64,000 nt of DNA, from the NCBI GenBank assembly GCA_031317595.1, contig JANCMB010000001.1:1916971-1980970 (forward strand), written 5' to 3'. The translations under genes were made by a program, and so were the position numbers. The first letter of the stretch is position 1. Every line of letters begins with the position of its first letter. Origin of the DNA: Glutamicibacter sp. PS. Its GTDB lineage: Bacteria; Actinomycetota; Actinomycetes; Actinomycetales; Micrococcaceae. The notes below the pieces were generated by a model. It saw only the letters and a list, made by a program, of their open reading frames with translations, searched no databases and was not told where the DNA came from. Positions 34,136 to 44,068 of the stretch are shown one piece after another.

Positions 34136-34832
34136 CGATTTGCTCTCCACTCGCCGAGCCCAAGCCACGCCGTGGCTGATATGGCACTCTCACGAGGGCG
34201 AACGCATCGAGCTCTCCGGCAGGGTCTTCGACAACTGGGTGGCCAAGAGCGCCAACCTACTCATGGACCTCCCGGCGCTGAATCCCGGTGACACCGTCGT
34301 GCTGGACCTGCCGACACACTGGAAATCGCTGGTGCTGGCCTTCGCCGTTTGGCACCACGGTGCGGTACTCACCACTCCCGACGATGAGCTGGCCACCGAG
34401 GCGGTGCTTTGGGTAAGCACCGACCCCAATGATGCGCGTATTCCTCCGGCAGCCGAGATCCTGGCAGTGAATCTCGCCTCGCTGGCTTTGGCTTTCGACG
34501 GCGATCTAGGACCCGTAGCAGAGGACTATACCGCCCTCGTCCGGTCGTTCGCCGATAGCTTTTCCGCCTCGGCCCTACCCGGGCACCTCACCGCACTCGC
34601 CGCCGGCAGCACAAAACTCAATTTGGCCGAGATCTGCAACGGCGACCAAAAAGAGCAAGGCACCGTTGCACTCAACGGCGCACTCCCCCTGCCAGAAGTC
34701 CTGCCCTGGATCGTGGAACGCTTCGCCGCCGGTGACAGCATTGTGCTGCTCGGAGAGCAAGTCGAACTTAGCGACTCACTGCGCAGTAGTGAAGGTATCG
34801 GTTCCGAGTACGGGTTCGCGCAGAAAAACTAA
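34101..34832 (+). CDS. TIGR03089 family protein (truncated AMP-ligase fold)
   Basis: A 243-residue protein that resembles only the N-terminal part of acyl-adenylate-forming enzymes (NLLMDLPALNPGDTVVLDLPTHWKSLVLAFAVWHHGAVLT read in the region 50-92). It lacks the adenylation core motifs and the C-terminal lid, so catalysis is unlikely. This matches the actinobacterial TIGR03089 family, which is usually found near LCP and envelope genes as here. It converges with gtrA 3 bases downstream. Function unknown. Confidence 0.8.
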   Translation: MTDTARPAPYIDDLLSTRRAQATPWLIWHSHEGERIELSGRVFDNWVAKSANLLMDLPALNPGDTVVLDLPTHWKSLVLAFAVWHHGAVLTTPDDELATEAVLWVSTDPNDARIPPAAEILAVNLASLALAFDGDLGPVAEDYTALVRSFADSFSASALPGHLTALAAGSTKLNLAEICNGDQKEQGTVALNGALPLPEVLPWIVERFAAGDSIVLLGEQVELSDSLRSSEGIGSEYGFAQKN

Positions 34833-34835
34833 CAC

Positions 34836-35393
34836 TTAGACCTTGGGCTGGGCGCCGGTATCGGTGCCCAGCGGCTCGGCGATCACCGGCTCTTCGTGGT
34901 GGTGCGAGCCGATCAGCTCACGGTCGTGAGCGAACTGTTCTTCCTGATCCAGTTCGGCGCCAAAGACCCAGAAGCGGTAGGCGAAGAAGCGGAAGATCGT
35001 ACCCAGCACCAGACCAACCACCGAACCGGCAATGAAGACGCTCGTCGGGTCGGTCAGACCCAGAACATACTTGGTCACCCAAACACAGGCCGCAGCAATG
35101 CCCAGACCGATGGCGTTCATCACGATGAACATAACCAGCTCGCGCACCACATTCGCCTGACGGCGGTGGCGGAACGTCCAGTAGCGGTTAGCGACCCACG
35201 AAAAGAGGGTGGCCACGACACCAGCGACGATTTTGGCCTTCACCTGTGAATCGCTCATCGGACCATGCAACATCCACAGGTAAATCGACGAGTCAATGAC
35301 GAAGGCGACACCGCCGACGACTCCGAACTTGGCGACCTCGCGCCACAGCATCGATACGAGTCCTGCGATCTTATGGCTGATGCGCTCGAACAT
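34836..35393 (-). CDS. GtrA-family membrane protein
   Basis: A 185-residue protein with four membrane helices and the GtrA pattern: REVAKFGVVGGVAFVIDSSIYLWML, SWVANRYWTFRHRRQ and a final FFAYRFWVFG. GtrA proteins are thought to flip undecaprenyl-phosphate-linked sugars or to anchor glycosyltransferases. The ATG at 35393 is preferred; upstream in-frame codons add a basic non-conserved stretch. The 237-base divergent region to purK (35394-35630) holds both promoters. Confidence 0.88.
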   Translation of the reverse strand: MFERISHKIAGLVSMLWREVAKFGVVGGVAFVIDSSIYLWMLHGPMSDSQVKAKIVAGVVATLFSWVANRYWTFRHRRQANVVRELVMFIVMNAIGLGIAAACVWVTKYVLGLTDPTSVFIAGSVVGLVLGTIFRFFAYRFWVFGAELDQEEQFAHDRELIGSHHHEEPVIAEPLGTDTGAQPKV

Positions 35394-35618
35394 TGCCCTC
35401 CACACACGGCCCAAGACCACCAACGCGTTCCTGTTCGGGTTGCGCGGGCGGTCGGGCACGAAATTCTATAGGTCCCCGGCGGTAGCCGGGATCTGTACGC
35501 TTTCCCAATTCCAAGTAAATCGGAGTTGTCCGACCCATTTTATAGGCGATTCCTGTTAATAGGCCGGAGATTACGCGGAACGAGAGCACTAGCACACTCC
35601 TCGAGCGCAGTATTTCGA

Positions 35619-35624
35619 TAACCT
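35619..35624 (+). promoter_or_regulatory. -10 box of purK
   Basis: TAACCT ends 6 bases before the GTG start. An AGGTGG lies between, so both a leaderless start and a ribosome-site start are possible. Confidence 0.4.
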
Positions 35625-35630
35625 AGGTGG

Positions 35631-36791
35631 GTGAGCTTTCCAAAAATTGGTGTGATTGGTGGCGGGCAGTTGGCCCGCATGATGGCCCCCGAGGCACTAA
35701 ACCTCGGATTTGAACTGCATATTCTGGCGGAAGGAGCAGAGGTCTCGGCTGCGCGCTGCGTGCCCGATGCCCCGGTCGGCGACTACAAAGATCTGCAGAC
35801 CCTGCGCGATTTCGCCCGGGGCAAGGATGTGGTGACCTTTGACCACGAGCATGTCCCGAATGAACACCTCAATACCCTGATCGACGAGGGCGTGAACATT
35901 CAGCCACGCCCGCAGGCGCTGATTCACGCCCAGGACAAACTCATTATGCGGGCGGCCATTGAGCGCCTCGGCCTGCCAAACCCGGCGTGGGCCAAGGTCG
36001 AAACCGTGGCGGAACTCGTGGAGTTTGGCGATCGCATCGGCTGGCCCGTGGTCTTGAAGACCCCGCGCGGCGGCTACGACGGCAAGGGTGTGCGCATCAT
36101 CGATGACGCTGCGTCCGCCGCGGAGGCAGCCGACTGGTTCGCCAACGGTGCCCTATTAGCCGAAGATAAGGTCAACTTCAGCCGCGAGCTTTCCGCGCTG
36201 GTCGCACGCACCCCCTCGGGCGAATCCAAGGCTTGGCCGGTCGTGCACACCATTCAGGTCGATGGCGTGTGCGACGAGGTTATCGCCCCCGCACAGGATT
36301 TGGACCCGGCCGCCGCGTCGGCGGCCGCCGATGCGGCCCTACGCATCGCCGAGGAGTTCGGTGTCACCGGGGTGATGGCCGCCGAGCTCTTTGAGACCCC
36401 GGGGCAGGGCGTGGGCTTCGTCATTAATGAACTGGCCATGCGCCCGCACAACACCGGCCACTGGACGCAGAACGGCTCGATCACCAGCCAGTTCGAACAG
36501 CATTTGCGTGCCGTCCTCGACCTGCCGTTGGGTGCGACCGACGCGCTGGGAACCACGGTTATGAAGAATTACCTCGGCGGCGCCAATGAGGATCTATTCT
36601 CCGCTTTCCCTGCCGCACTGGCCCACGCGCCGGAGGTTAAGGTGCACGCCTATGGCAAGTCCGTCCGCACGGGCCGCAAGATCGGCCACGTTAACGTGGT
36701 GGCAAACAACGGGCAAAGTGTCGATGAACTTCGCCAGCGCGCCGGTGAAGTCGCCGCACTTATCCGTGACGGCGTCCCGGTCCACGGGTAA
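35631..36791 (+). CDS. purK: 5-(carboxyamino)imidazole ribonucleotide synthase
   Basis: A 386-residue ATP-grasp enzyme that carboxylates AIR to N5-CAIR in purine synthesis. It shows [21 protein letters not shown] at the N terminus, [30 protein letters not shown] (ATP lysine), [14 protein letters not shown] and HVNVVANN at the end. It starts with GTG. It is followed by purE 59 bases downstream. Confidence 0.96.
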   Translation: MSFPKIGVIGGGQLARMMAPEALNLGFELHILAEGAEVSAARCVPDAPVGDYKDLQTLRDFARGKDVVTFDHEHVPNEHLNTLIDEGVNIQPRPQALIHAQDKLIMRAAIERLGLPNPAWAKVETVAELVEFGDRIGWPVVLKTPRGGYDGKGVRIIDDAASAAEAADWFANGALLAEDKVNFSRELSALVARTPSGESKAWPVVHTIQVDGVCDEVIAPAQDLDPAAASAAADAALRIAEEFGVTGVMAAELFETPGQGVGFVINELAMRPHNTGHWTQNGSITSQFEQHLRAVLDLPLGATDALGTTVMKNYLGGANEDLFSAFPAALAHAPEVKVHAYGKSVRTGRKIGHVNVVANNGQSVDELRQRAGEVAALIRDGVPVHG

Positions 36792-36850
36792 TCTTCCAAC
36801 CGGGGCCCGCCTTGTCGTTGCCCCGACCTAACGCAAGGACTCTTTTTCAA

Positions 36851-37384
36851 ATGACTTCAACTGCACCATTGGTCGGCCTCGTCATGGGTTCGGATTCCGA
36901 CTGGCCGGTTATGCGGCTAGCGGCCGAGGCCCTGACGGAATTTGGCATCCCCTTCGAGGCCGATGTGGTCTCCGCACACCGGATGCCCACCGAGATGATC
37001 GAGTATGGACAGCGTGCCCATGAGCGTGGACTACGGGTGATCATTGCTGGTGCCGGAGGTGCCGCGCATCTTCCCGGAATGCTCGCTTCGGTCACACCCT
37101 TGCCGGTGATCGGCGTGCCGGTGCCGCTGGCCAAGCTCGATGGCATGGACTCCTTGCTGTCGATCGTGCAGATGCCGGCCGGCGTTCCGGTGGCCACCGT
37201 GTCGATCGGTGGGGCCCGCAATGCGGGTCTGCTGGCTGCGCGCATGCTCGCCTCGGGAACCGATGAGCTGGCCGAGTCGTTGCAGAACAAGTTGTTGGAA
37301 TTTGCCAACTCTCTGCGCGAATCGGCTTACGCCAAGGGTGCCTCCCTGCGCGCAGAAGTCGCCAACGAGAAGTTCACGTCCTAA
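36851..37384 (+). CDS. purE: N5-carboxyaminoimidazole ribonucleotide mutase
   Basis: A 177-residue class I PurE that converts N5-CAIR to CAIR. The active-site signature is [13 protein letters not shown] with [26 protein letters not shown] and GIPV-like [15 protein letters not shown] follow. The ATG at 36851 has an AAGGA site about 11 bases upstream and fits the family N terminus; an ATT-rich upstream extension does not. It completes the purK-purE pair. Confidence 0.96.
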   Translation: MTSTAPLVGLVMGSDSDWPVMRLAAEALTEFGIPFEADVVSAHRMPTEMIEYGQRAHERGLRVIIAGAGGAAHLPGMLASVTPLPVIGVPVPLAKLDGMDSLLSIVQMPAGVPVATVSIGGARNAGLLAARMLASGTDELAESLQNKLLEFANSLRESAYAKGASLRAEVANEKFTS

Positions 37385-37403
37385 AGAAAGCCGCTGCAAA
37401 TAT

Positions 37404-39020
37404 ATGGGTTCCGCCTCGCATCGCGCACCAAGTCCATTGCGCCATCCGGAAGATTTGAATTCACCGGCGCGCAGTAAGCGCGCCCTGCTACTGGTCATCA
37501 TGACCATCCTGATTCCCGGTAGCGCTCAGCTCATCGCCGGTAACCGCGCGCTCGGTCGTATTGCGCTGACCGTAACCCTCACATGCTGGGCTATCGCGTT
37601 GGCGGTGCTCGGGCTGTACTTCATCGATCGCGGCGTCATTCTTTCCACGATCGCGCACCCGAATTTCCAGCTTGTGCTGATCGTCGTGCTCGGCGCGCTG
37701 GCCGTGGGCTGGCTGATCATGTTCTTGAACACGCTGGCGATTATCAGGCCGAAACTGCTGGCGCCGGGCATGCGAGTCATCGTCGCGGCCTTCACGATTT
37801 TGGCCGTGGTGGCCACCAGTGGTGTGTTTATCTATGGTGCGTCGCTGGTGAACACCGGACGCGAGACCATCACCAAGGTCTTCGACGAGGGACCTGCCTT
37901 TGACCCGGTCGATGGGCGCTACAACATTGCCGTGCTCGGTGCCGACTCGGGCGATAACCGCACCGGTGTGCGTACCGACTCGATGGCACTACTCTCGGTA
38001 GACGCCAAAACCGGCAAGTCGTTGATGATTTCGATTCCGCGCAATATGCAGAATGCCCGCTTTGCCGATGACTCACCGATGAAGCAGTTCTACCCGAACG
38101 GCTACAACTGTGGTGATGAATGCCTGTTCAATGCCATTTACCGCGATGCCGAGGATAACCACGCCGACGCCTTCCCGGATTCCGTGAAGAATGTTGGCGC
38201 CCAGGCCGTGATGGACGCGATCTCCGGCAGCACCGGTCTGGCAGTTCAGGGTTACGTCATGGTGGACATGGCTGGATTCCAGCAGTTTATCGACGCGCTG
38301 GGTGGGGTGAAGATCAACTCCGGAGGTTGGGTTCCCTACAACGCGAAAAAGTGGGAGGGCACCAACATCCGCACCCACTGGTTCCCACCGGGCGAGCTGG
38401 AGTTGAACGGCAAGCAGGCCCTGTGGTTTGGCCGCTCGCGCGACTTTACCGATGATTACCACCGCATCAAGCGGCAGCAGTGCCTGCAGCAGGCAATCAT
38501 CAAGCAGTTCAACCCGGAGACCATCCTGACCCGCTTCACCGCGATCATGCAGGCCGGCGAACAGCTGGTGGAAACCAACATTCCCGCCGGACAGCTGGGT
38601 TCCTTCGTTTCGCTCGCGGATAAGACCCGGGCCACCCCGTTCAAGCGGCTGACCTTGGGCGCGCCGGACTTCCCACGCAGTTTCTCGACCTACCCGGACT
38701 TCGACGAGATTCATTCGCGCATCGAAAAACTCATCGCCGCGCAGAATGAGGAAAAGAAGAAGGCGCCGAAGAAGAAGGACGAAAAGAGCAACTCGGCCTC
38801 GCCGAGCGAGTCCTCGGAGAAGAACGAGGAAAGCGAAGAACCAAATGACGGTACCGGGACGAACGACGCCCCGAAGCTCTCGAACGGTTCCGAGCAGACC
38901 TTCACCCAGCCAGATGGCAGCCCGATCACCGAGGAATACCTCGTAAACCTCGAGTACAACGGTGCGCGCACCCGTATCGCGCAGATCGCCGCCAACAACG
39001 ACGAATGCTCGGTGCCCTAA
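37404..39020 (+). CDS. LytR-CpsA-Psr (LCP) family cell-wall polymer ligase
   Basis: A 538-residue membrane protein. It has three to four N-terminal membrane helices (about 30-160) and an external LCP domain (about 180-400). The LCP core shows NIAVLGADSGDNRTGVRTDSM (phosphate-binding), SIPRNMQNARFADD and GRSRDFTDDYHRIKRQQ. LCP proteins move polymers from undecaprenyl carriers to peptidoglycan. The C terminus has a low-complexity Lys/Glu/Ser-rich linker (about 445-490) and a final Cys. The start at 37404 follows purE by 19 bases. The multi-helix head is common in actinobacterial LCPs. Confidence 0.9.
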   Translation: MGSASHRAPSPLRHPEDLNSPARSKRALLLVIMTILIPGSAQLIAGNRALGRIALTVTLTCWAIALAVLGLYFIDRGVILSTIAHPNFQLVLIVVLGALAVGWLIMFLNTLAIIRPKLLAPGMRVIVAAFTILAVVATSGVFIYGASLVNTGRETITKVFDEGPAFDPVDGRYNIAVLGADSGDNRTGVRTDSMALLSVDAKTGKSLMISIPRNMQNARFADDSPMKQFYPNGYNCGDECLFNAIYRDAEDNHADAFPDSVKNVGAQAVMDAISGSTGLAVQGYVMVDMAGFQQFIDALGGVKINSGGWVPYNAKKWEGTNIRTHWFPPGELELNGKQALWFGRSRDFTDDYHRIKRQQCLQQAIIKQFNPETILTRFTAIMQAGEQLVETNIPAGQLGSFVSLADKTRATPFKRLTLGAPDFPRSFSTYPDFDEIHSRIEKLIAAQNEEKKKAPKKKDEKSNSASPSESSEKNEESEEPNDGTGTNDAPKLSNGSEQTFTQPDGSPITEEYLVNLEYNGARTRIAQIAANNDECSVP

Positions 39021-39059
39021 ACGGCAACGGGTTCAACCGCTATGAAAGGCTCTCCCTCG

Positions 39060-40265
39060 ATGATTGAGTTGCAGAACCAGATCCGGGACTACCACTGGGG
39101 TACCGCATCACAGATCACCGACGAGTTGGGCCTGCCCCGGTCCATCACTCCGCAAGCGGAGTTGTGGATCGGGGCCCACCCCGGTTCGCCGAGTTGTTCG
39201 CTTGAAGGTGTCTCGTTGGCCGAACTCATTGCGGCCGACCCGCAGGGTCTTTTAGGCGCGGATGTCGCCGAACGCTATGGCCGGTTGCCGTTCTTGTTCA
39301 AGGTGCTGTCCGCCGCGCAGCCGCTGTCGATTCAGGTACACCCGACGCTGCAACAGGCCCGTGCCGGGTATGCCGCCGAGCAGGCTTCCGGCGTTCCGGC
39401 CGATGCCGCACACCGCAACTACAAGGACGATAACCACAAGCCGGAGATGCTTTATGCGTTGACCGAGTTCACCGCGCTCTCCGGGTTCCGGGAACCGGCG
39501 GCCATCGTCAGTGACCTGCGTTTACTGCAAGGAGACCTAGGTCAGGGAGGCGCCGCCACCTGTCAGCGCCTCATCGAGCTGCTCGAGGGCGAAAAGCCAC
39601 TGGCTGAAGCGCTGGATTTCGTGCTCACCGCCGGGGAGCCGGTCACCGTCATGCTCGATGAGATGCTGACCGCCATCGAAGCCGACCCGACGCTCAATGA
39701 CATTCCCCGCTTCGCCGAAATGTTGCGGATCAGCACGATCTACCCTTCCGATCCAGGCATCTTGGTGTCTTTGCTGTTGAATTTGGTGACCCTGCAACCG
39801 GGACAGGCCATTAGCCTTGGGGCCGGAAACGTTCACGCCTATCTGCGCGGGCTCGGCATCGAAGTGATGGCCAATTCGGATAATGTGTTGCGCGGCGGGC
39901 TGACCAGCAAGCATATCGACGTGCCCGAATTGCTCAAGGTCACCGTCGCGACCCCGGCCCCGGCTCCACTGCTGGAGGGCGAGTCGCTGGGAACCGGGAA
40001 TCGACAGTTCATTCCGCAGTTCTCCGAGTTCAAACTGCAGGTGCTCGATGGCATCGCCGACGGTGAGGAGGTAGATCTGCAACTCCACGGTGGATCCATT
40101 TTGCTGTGCACTCAGGGGCGCTTCAGCATCCGTGGTGCCGCTGGAGAACGCGTGGTGGAACGCGGCCAGTCGGTGTTCGTGCCCGCGACGGAACTACCGT
40201 TGCAGGCCAGTATGCTCGGCGCAGAGCCCGGGCGTCTTTTTGCCGCCAGCGCGCAACCGGCCTAG
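39060..40265 (+). CDS. manA: Mannose-6-phosphate isomerase, class I
   Basis: A 401-residue cupin-fold zinc enzyme that interconverts fructose-6-P and mannose-6-P. The zinc ligands are seen in SIQVHPTLQQA (Gln, His), NYKDDNHKPEMLYALT (Glu), and AGNVHAYLRGLGIEVMANSDNVLRGGLT (His and active-site Arg). The ATG at 39060 gives the family N terminus (IELQNQIRDYHWG); a start six codons earlier is possible. It feeds GDP-mannose and polyprenyl-mannose synthesis for the surrounding glycosyltransferases. Confidence 0.95.
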   Translation: MIELQNQIRDYHWGTASQITDELGLPRSITPQAELWIGAHPGSPSCSLEGVSLAELIAADPQGLLGADVAERYGRLPFLFKVLSAAQPLSIQVHPTLQQARAGYAAEQASGVPADAAHRNYKDDNHKPEMLYALTEFTALSGFREPAAIVSDLRLLQGDLGQGGAATCQRLIELLEGEKPLAEALDFVLTAGEPVTVMLDEMLTAIEADPTLNDIPRFAEMLRISTIYPSDPGILVSLLLNLVTLQPGQAISLGAGNVHAYLRGLGIEVMANSDNVLRGGLTSKHIDVPELLKVTVATPAPAPLLEGESLGTGNRQFIPQFSEFKLQVLDGIADGEEVDLQLHGGSILLCTQGRFSIRGAAGERVVERGQSVFVPATELPLQASMLGAEPGRLFAASAQPA

Positions 40266-40340
40266 CCCACCACCGCAATAGAGAGCCGCAGCGTGAGCCG
40301 GAACACTACCGGATCATCCATCGTCGAGATATGAAATAGA

Positions 40341-40366
40341 CTGATGGTTGCCCTTCCACCCATCAG
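40341..40366 (+). terminator. Hairpin in the manA-GT87 intergenic region
   Basis: CTGATGG and CCATCAG form a 7-bp stem with a 12-base loop, 75 bases after manA. No T tract follows, so termination is uncertain. The rest of the 205-base gap (40266-40470) shows nothing recognisable. Confidence 0.35.
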
Positions 40367-40470
40367 ACTGTTGCGCGCCCGGCGCAGAGCCTGAGGTCTT
40401 GGGGCAGTCCACTTTCGAACTCAACTTGAGCCTTGCCGCCTGGCGGTGCCAGGCTCGATAGGCGACCTAC

Positions 40471-41742
40471 GTGCAGTTGAAAACCACGGCCCCGACCTCA
40501 CCACGCTCCGAGTTGCCCTTCGGGCTACGCGCCTCGGTATGGCTGGCACCCTACGGTCACTGGTTGCTGGTGCTTGCCGTACTGGCCGCCGCACTGATGC
40601 TCTTCGGTATGCCCTTTACGCCAGGTTCCCCGGTCTATCACCTAGATCTGGATGTGTACCGGCTCGGTGCCGTGGCGCTGCTCTCGGGTCAGGACCTCTA
40701 CGGCGTCTTGCCGCCGACGTCATCGGGGATCGCGCTGCCGTTCACCTATCCACCCTTTGCCGCGCTGATGTTTACCCCGATGGCGCTGCTGCCGCTGTGG
40801 TTGACGAATCTGATCTTCACGTCCGTCTCGCTCGGCTGCCTGGCGTTGACCCTTTGGATTGCGGCACGTGAACTCGGTGCGAGCACTACGGTTAAACCAG
40901 TGCTGTTCCTACTGTTCGTGCTGGCCATCGCCCTCGAACCGGTGCGGCACACTTTGGGCTTGGGGCAGATTAATCTGTTGTTGATGGCCCTGGTGCTGGC
41001 GGATATCAGTCTGGGTCGTGGGCGATGGTGGCAGGGCTCGCTGATCGGCTTGACCATCGCTATCAAGCTCACCCCAGCCGTTTTTCTGGCGTTCTTTCTG
41101 CTCAATGGTCGCTGGCGCGCGTTGGGCATGGGAGTGCTTAGCGCACTGGCCGCCACCGGCTTTGGTTTTCTCGTGGCCTTCCAGGATTCGGTGACCTACT
41201 GGTTTGCCACCATCACCGATCCTTCGCGTATTGGCGATCTAGCCTATGCGGGCAACCAGTCGCTCAAGGGGCTATTGGCACGGTTCTCGGCCGCCGAGGT
41301 TCCCTTGCTGTGGTTCGCGCTCTGCGCCATCGTCGGGCTGAGCGTGCTGTATGTCGGTCGCCGCCTCATCGCGCGCGGCGACGAGTTTGGGGCCGTGTTG
41401 CTGTTGGCGATCTACGTCCTTTTCGCGTCCCCGGTGTCATGGACCCACCACTGGGTATGGATTGTGCCGGCACTGATGTATGTGGCCCACCGGCTGAGCA
41501 ACGGGGCGCCGAAAACCTGGACGGCGCTATTACTCGGCGGCGCAGCAATCTTTGCCATCGGTACGCCCCGGCTCCTGCCGCGTGGCCATGACCTTGAGCT
41601 GCAGTGGTCGTGGTGGCAGTCGCTGCTGGGCAATGCCGACATTCTTTGGGGAATCGCCTTCTTGGTAGCGCTAGCCGCTAGTGCCTTACGCCGCGCGCCG
41701 GAGTCGTTAGCGGTGCGCGTAAGTTCTAATACGCTAGCCTAA
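40471..41742 (+). CDS. GT87 (DUF2029) membrane mannosyltransferase-like protein
   Basis: A 423-residue protein with about ten membrane helices. It has the GT87 pattern: an acidic first loop VYHLDLDVYRLGAVALLSGQDLY, FTYPPFAALMFTPMALLP, GQINLLLMALVLADI, AIKLTPAVFLAFFLL, and SPVSWTHHWVW. GT87 proteins use polyprenyl-phosphate-mannose to build PIM, lipomannan or similar glycans. It starts with GTG at 40471. It follows manA, which supports use of mannose. Confidence 0.88.
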   Translation: MQLKTTAPTSPRSELPFGLRASVWLAPYGHWLLVLAVLAAALMLFGMPFTPGSPVYHLDLDVYRLGAVALLSGQDLYGVLPPTSSGIALPFTYPPFAALMFTPMALLPLWLTNLIFTSVSLGCLALTLWIAARELGASTTVKPVLFLLFVLAIALEPVRHTLGLGQINLLLMALVLADISLGRGRWWQGSLIGLTIAIKLTPAVFLAFFLLNGRWRALGMGVLSALAATGFGFLVAFQDSVTYWFATITDPSRIGDLAYAGNQSLKGLLARFSAAEVPLLWFALCAIVGLSVLYVGRRLIARGDEFGAVLLLAIYVLFASPVSWTHHWVWIVPALMYVAHRLSNGAPKTWTALLLGGAAIFAIGTPRLLPRGHDLELQWSWWQSLLGNADILWGIAFLVALAASALRRAPESLAVRVSSNTLA

Positions 41743-41838
41743 GCGCGCAATATTCAGGAAGAACTTTCCCCGCCACGGCGTCGATGTTAGCGCTATCATT
41801 AAGTGGTTCGAGCATGCCTAGCGTCACGGAAGGACCCC

Positions 41839-42819
41839 ATGAGCGAGCCAATCACCCCCGCAACGGGACAGCAATACTGGATACAAGCCGGGGCCTATCG
41901 GGCCTGTATTTCCAGCGTGGGCGCCTCCCTTCGCGTGCTGCGTCATGAACAGGGAGACTTGCTCCTCCCCTTCGACGCCAACCGGCTACGGCCGGGCTTT
42001 CACGGCGCGGTGCTCGCCCCCTGGCCCAATCGCATCGTCGACGGCCGCTACCACCACGCTGGGACTACCGAGCAGCTTCCGCTCACCGAGGTGGCACGCG
42101 GCCATGCCCTCCACGGATTGGTGTGCTGGCAGGAATGGACGGCGGTGGAGGAAGGTGAACACCATGTCACCCTGCACACCGAAATCGCCCCACAACCCGG
42201 CTACCCGCATCGACTGCGACTTCTTCAGCGCTACCTGCTCGACGAGCAGGGATTGCACGGTAGCCTCGAGGTCACCAATCTTGGCAACGAGCCGGCACCT
42301 TTCGGCAACAGCATCCATCCCTACTTCGTCGCCGGTAACGCTCCGGCCGATCAGTGGACGCTGCAGCTACCAGCAGATCTCGTCCTACTCGCCGATGAGA
42401 AACGACTGATCCCTGAAGAACTGGCCCCGGTCGACGAGCACCGAGAATTCGATTTCCGCACCGCTCGTCGCCTCGAGTCGCAAGCTATCGATCATGCCTT
42501 CGGCGGACTCCGGCACGACTCCGAGGGAACCGTGACCATCAGCCTGGTCAATGACCACGGACAAGGCGTCCAGCTGGCCTTCTCGGCCGAAGATTTCCGC
42601 TGGGTACAGGTTTACACCAGCGACGACGAGCCCCCGGCAGCACATCGCGCCGCGGTAGCCATCGAACCGATGACCTGCCCACCCGACGCGTTCAACTCGG
42701 GCACCGATCTCATCCATCTCGCACCGGGCCAGCCGGTAGAAAACCACTGGTCGGTCAGCGCGGTGAAGGCTCCGGCACTAGCAACCGGCGCCCCAAGTGT
42801 CGCACAACACCTGCCGTGA
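41839..42819 (+). CDS. Aldose 1-epimerase family protein
   Basis: A 326-residue protein of the galactose mutarotase fold. It shows GFHGAVLAPWPNRIVDGRY, HALHGLVCWQEW (catalytic His), FGNSIHPYFVAG (second His) and a late VAIEPMTCPPDAFNS with the catalytic Glu. The ATG at 41839 has a GGAAGGA site. The substrate sugar is unknown. It ends at a strong terminator shared with glpX. Confidence 0.92.
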   Translation: MSEPITPATGQQYWIQAGAYRACISSVGASLRVLRHEQGDLLLPFDANRLRPGFHGAVLAPWPNRIVDGRYHHAGTTEQLPLTEVARGHALHGLVCWQEWTAVEEGEHHVTLHTEIAPQPGYPHRLRLLQRYLLDEQGLHGSLEVTNLGNEPAPFGNSIHPYFVAGNAPADQWTLQLPADLVLLADEKRLIPEELAPVDEHREFDFRTARRLESQAIDHAFGGLRHDSEGTVTISLVNDHGQGVQLAFSAEDFRWVQVYTSDDEPPAAHRAAVAIEPMTCPPDAFNSGTDLIHLAPGQPVENHWSVSAVKAPALATGAPSVAQHLP

Positions 42820-42822
42820 AAT

Positions 42823-42865
42823 AACAGGGGCGTTGCCGACCGCAACGGTCGGCAACGCCCCTGTT
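42823..42865. terminator. Bidirectional terminator, aldose epimerase/glpX
   Basis: A perfect 19-bp inverted repeat (arms beginning AACAGGGGCGTTGCC) with a GCAAC loop lies between two convergent genes. Confidence 0.92.
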
Positions 42866-42885
42866 CTCCTCGGCTGCGTGCGAGT

Positions 42886-43932
42886 TTAGCGAGTGTAAGC
42901 TTCCCACTTATCCTGCGCGTGCTCACCCTCGACGAAGCGAATGGTGCCGGACTTCGAGCGCATCACGATCGACTGGGTGTGAATGCGGTTGTTCTTGTAG
43001 CGCACACCGCGCAGCAGATCACCATCGGTGATGCCGGTCGCCGCGAAGTAGCAGTTATCGCTGGTCACCAGGTCGTTGGTGGTCAGCACGCGATCGAGCT
43101 CATGCCCGGCTTCCAGCGCCTTCTCACGTTCGGCGTCATCGATCGGTGCCAGGCGGCCCTGAATCACGCCACCGAGGGACTTGATCGCGCAGGCGGTCAC
43201 AATACCTTCGGGGGTTCCACCAATACCCATCAGCGCGTCCACGCCGGTTCCCTCACGGGTGGCGGCGATGGCACCGGCAACGTCGCCGTCCATGATGAGC
43301 TTGGTGCGGGCACCGGCAGCGCGGATTTCCTCAATCAGCCCGGCGTGACGCGGGCGGTCCAGCACGGTCACCGCGATCTGGCTGATCTTCTTGCCCTTGG
43401 CCTTGGCGATCAAGTGCAGATTCTGCTTCACCGGCAGACGCAGGTCAACGAGTTCAGCCGCTTCCGGGCCGGTGACCAACTTCTCCATGTAGAACACGGC
43501 CGACGGATCAAACATCGCGCCACGATCAGCCACGGCCAGAACCGACAGGGCGTTATTCAGGCCCAGAGCGGTCAGTCGCGTGCCATCGATGGGGTCCACG
43601 GCCACATCGCACAACGCGCCCGAACCGTTGCCGACCTGCTCTCCGTTGAAGAGCATCGGGGCTTCATCCTTCTCGCCCTCGCCGATGACGACGACTCCGT
43701 TGAAGTTCACGGAGGACAGCAACGAACGCATCGCGTCCACGGCGGCCCCATCGGCAGCGTTCTTGTCGCCAAAGCCGACCCACGGGGAAGAAGCGATGGC
43801 CGCGGCCTCGGTGGCTCGGACCAACTCAAGTGCGAGGTTGCGGTCCGGCTCTGCGTCGGAAACCGACAGTCGATCGGACAGCTGGGCGTAATTATTGTCT
43901 TTGGTCACGAAGGGTCCCATCACTTCAGTCAT
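42886..43932 (-). CDS. glpX: Class II fructose-1,6-bisphosphatase
   Basis: A 348-residue GlpX-type FBPase for gluconeogenesis. The metal and substrate motifs [31 protein letters not shown] and [15 protein letters not shown] are intact. The ATG at 43932 fits the family N terminus ([13 protein letters not shown]); the open frame extends 40 codons further but overlaps the divergent DUF4245 gene region. The glpX/DUF4245/fumC arrangement is conserved in actinobacteria (Rv1098c-Rv1100). Confidence 0.95.
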   Translation of the reverse strand: MTEVMGPFVTKDNNYAQLSDRLSVSDAEPDRNLALELVRATEAAAIASSPWVGFGDKNAADGAAVDAMRSLLSSVNFNGVVVIGEGEKDEAPMLFNGEQVGNGSGALCDVAVDPIDGTRLTALGLNNALSVLAVADRGAMFDPSAVFYMEKLVTGPEAAELVDLRLPVKQNLHLIAKAKGKKISQIAVTVLDRPRHAGLIEEIRAAGARTKLIMDGDVAGAIAATREGTGVDALMGIGGTPEGIVTACAIKSLGGVIQGRLAPIDDAEREKALEAGHELDRVLTTNDLVTSDNCYFAATGITDGDLLRGVRYKNNRIHTQSIVMRSKSGTIRFVEGEHAQDKWEAYTR

Positions 43933-44068
43933 TGTCTTTGCGCCTATGCAAACATCCCCATCATATCGCCAATCGCCGGAGAACCTCATGGGGTGTGTCG
44001 CCCAAGTCCCAATGTGTCGACGCCCATAGTGGTTCGATTTGCACAGGTTCATCGGGGAGAATAGAGCC

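Noticed and set aside
37140-37403. 88-codon upstream extension of the LCP frame
   Set aside because: It overlaps purE in another frame; the LCP gene has a sensible ATG at 37404.
42919-44064. 381-codon open frame opposite glpX
   Set aside because: Antisense shadow of a well-supported gene with His/Gly/Gln-rich noise-like translation.
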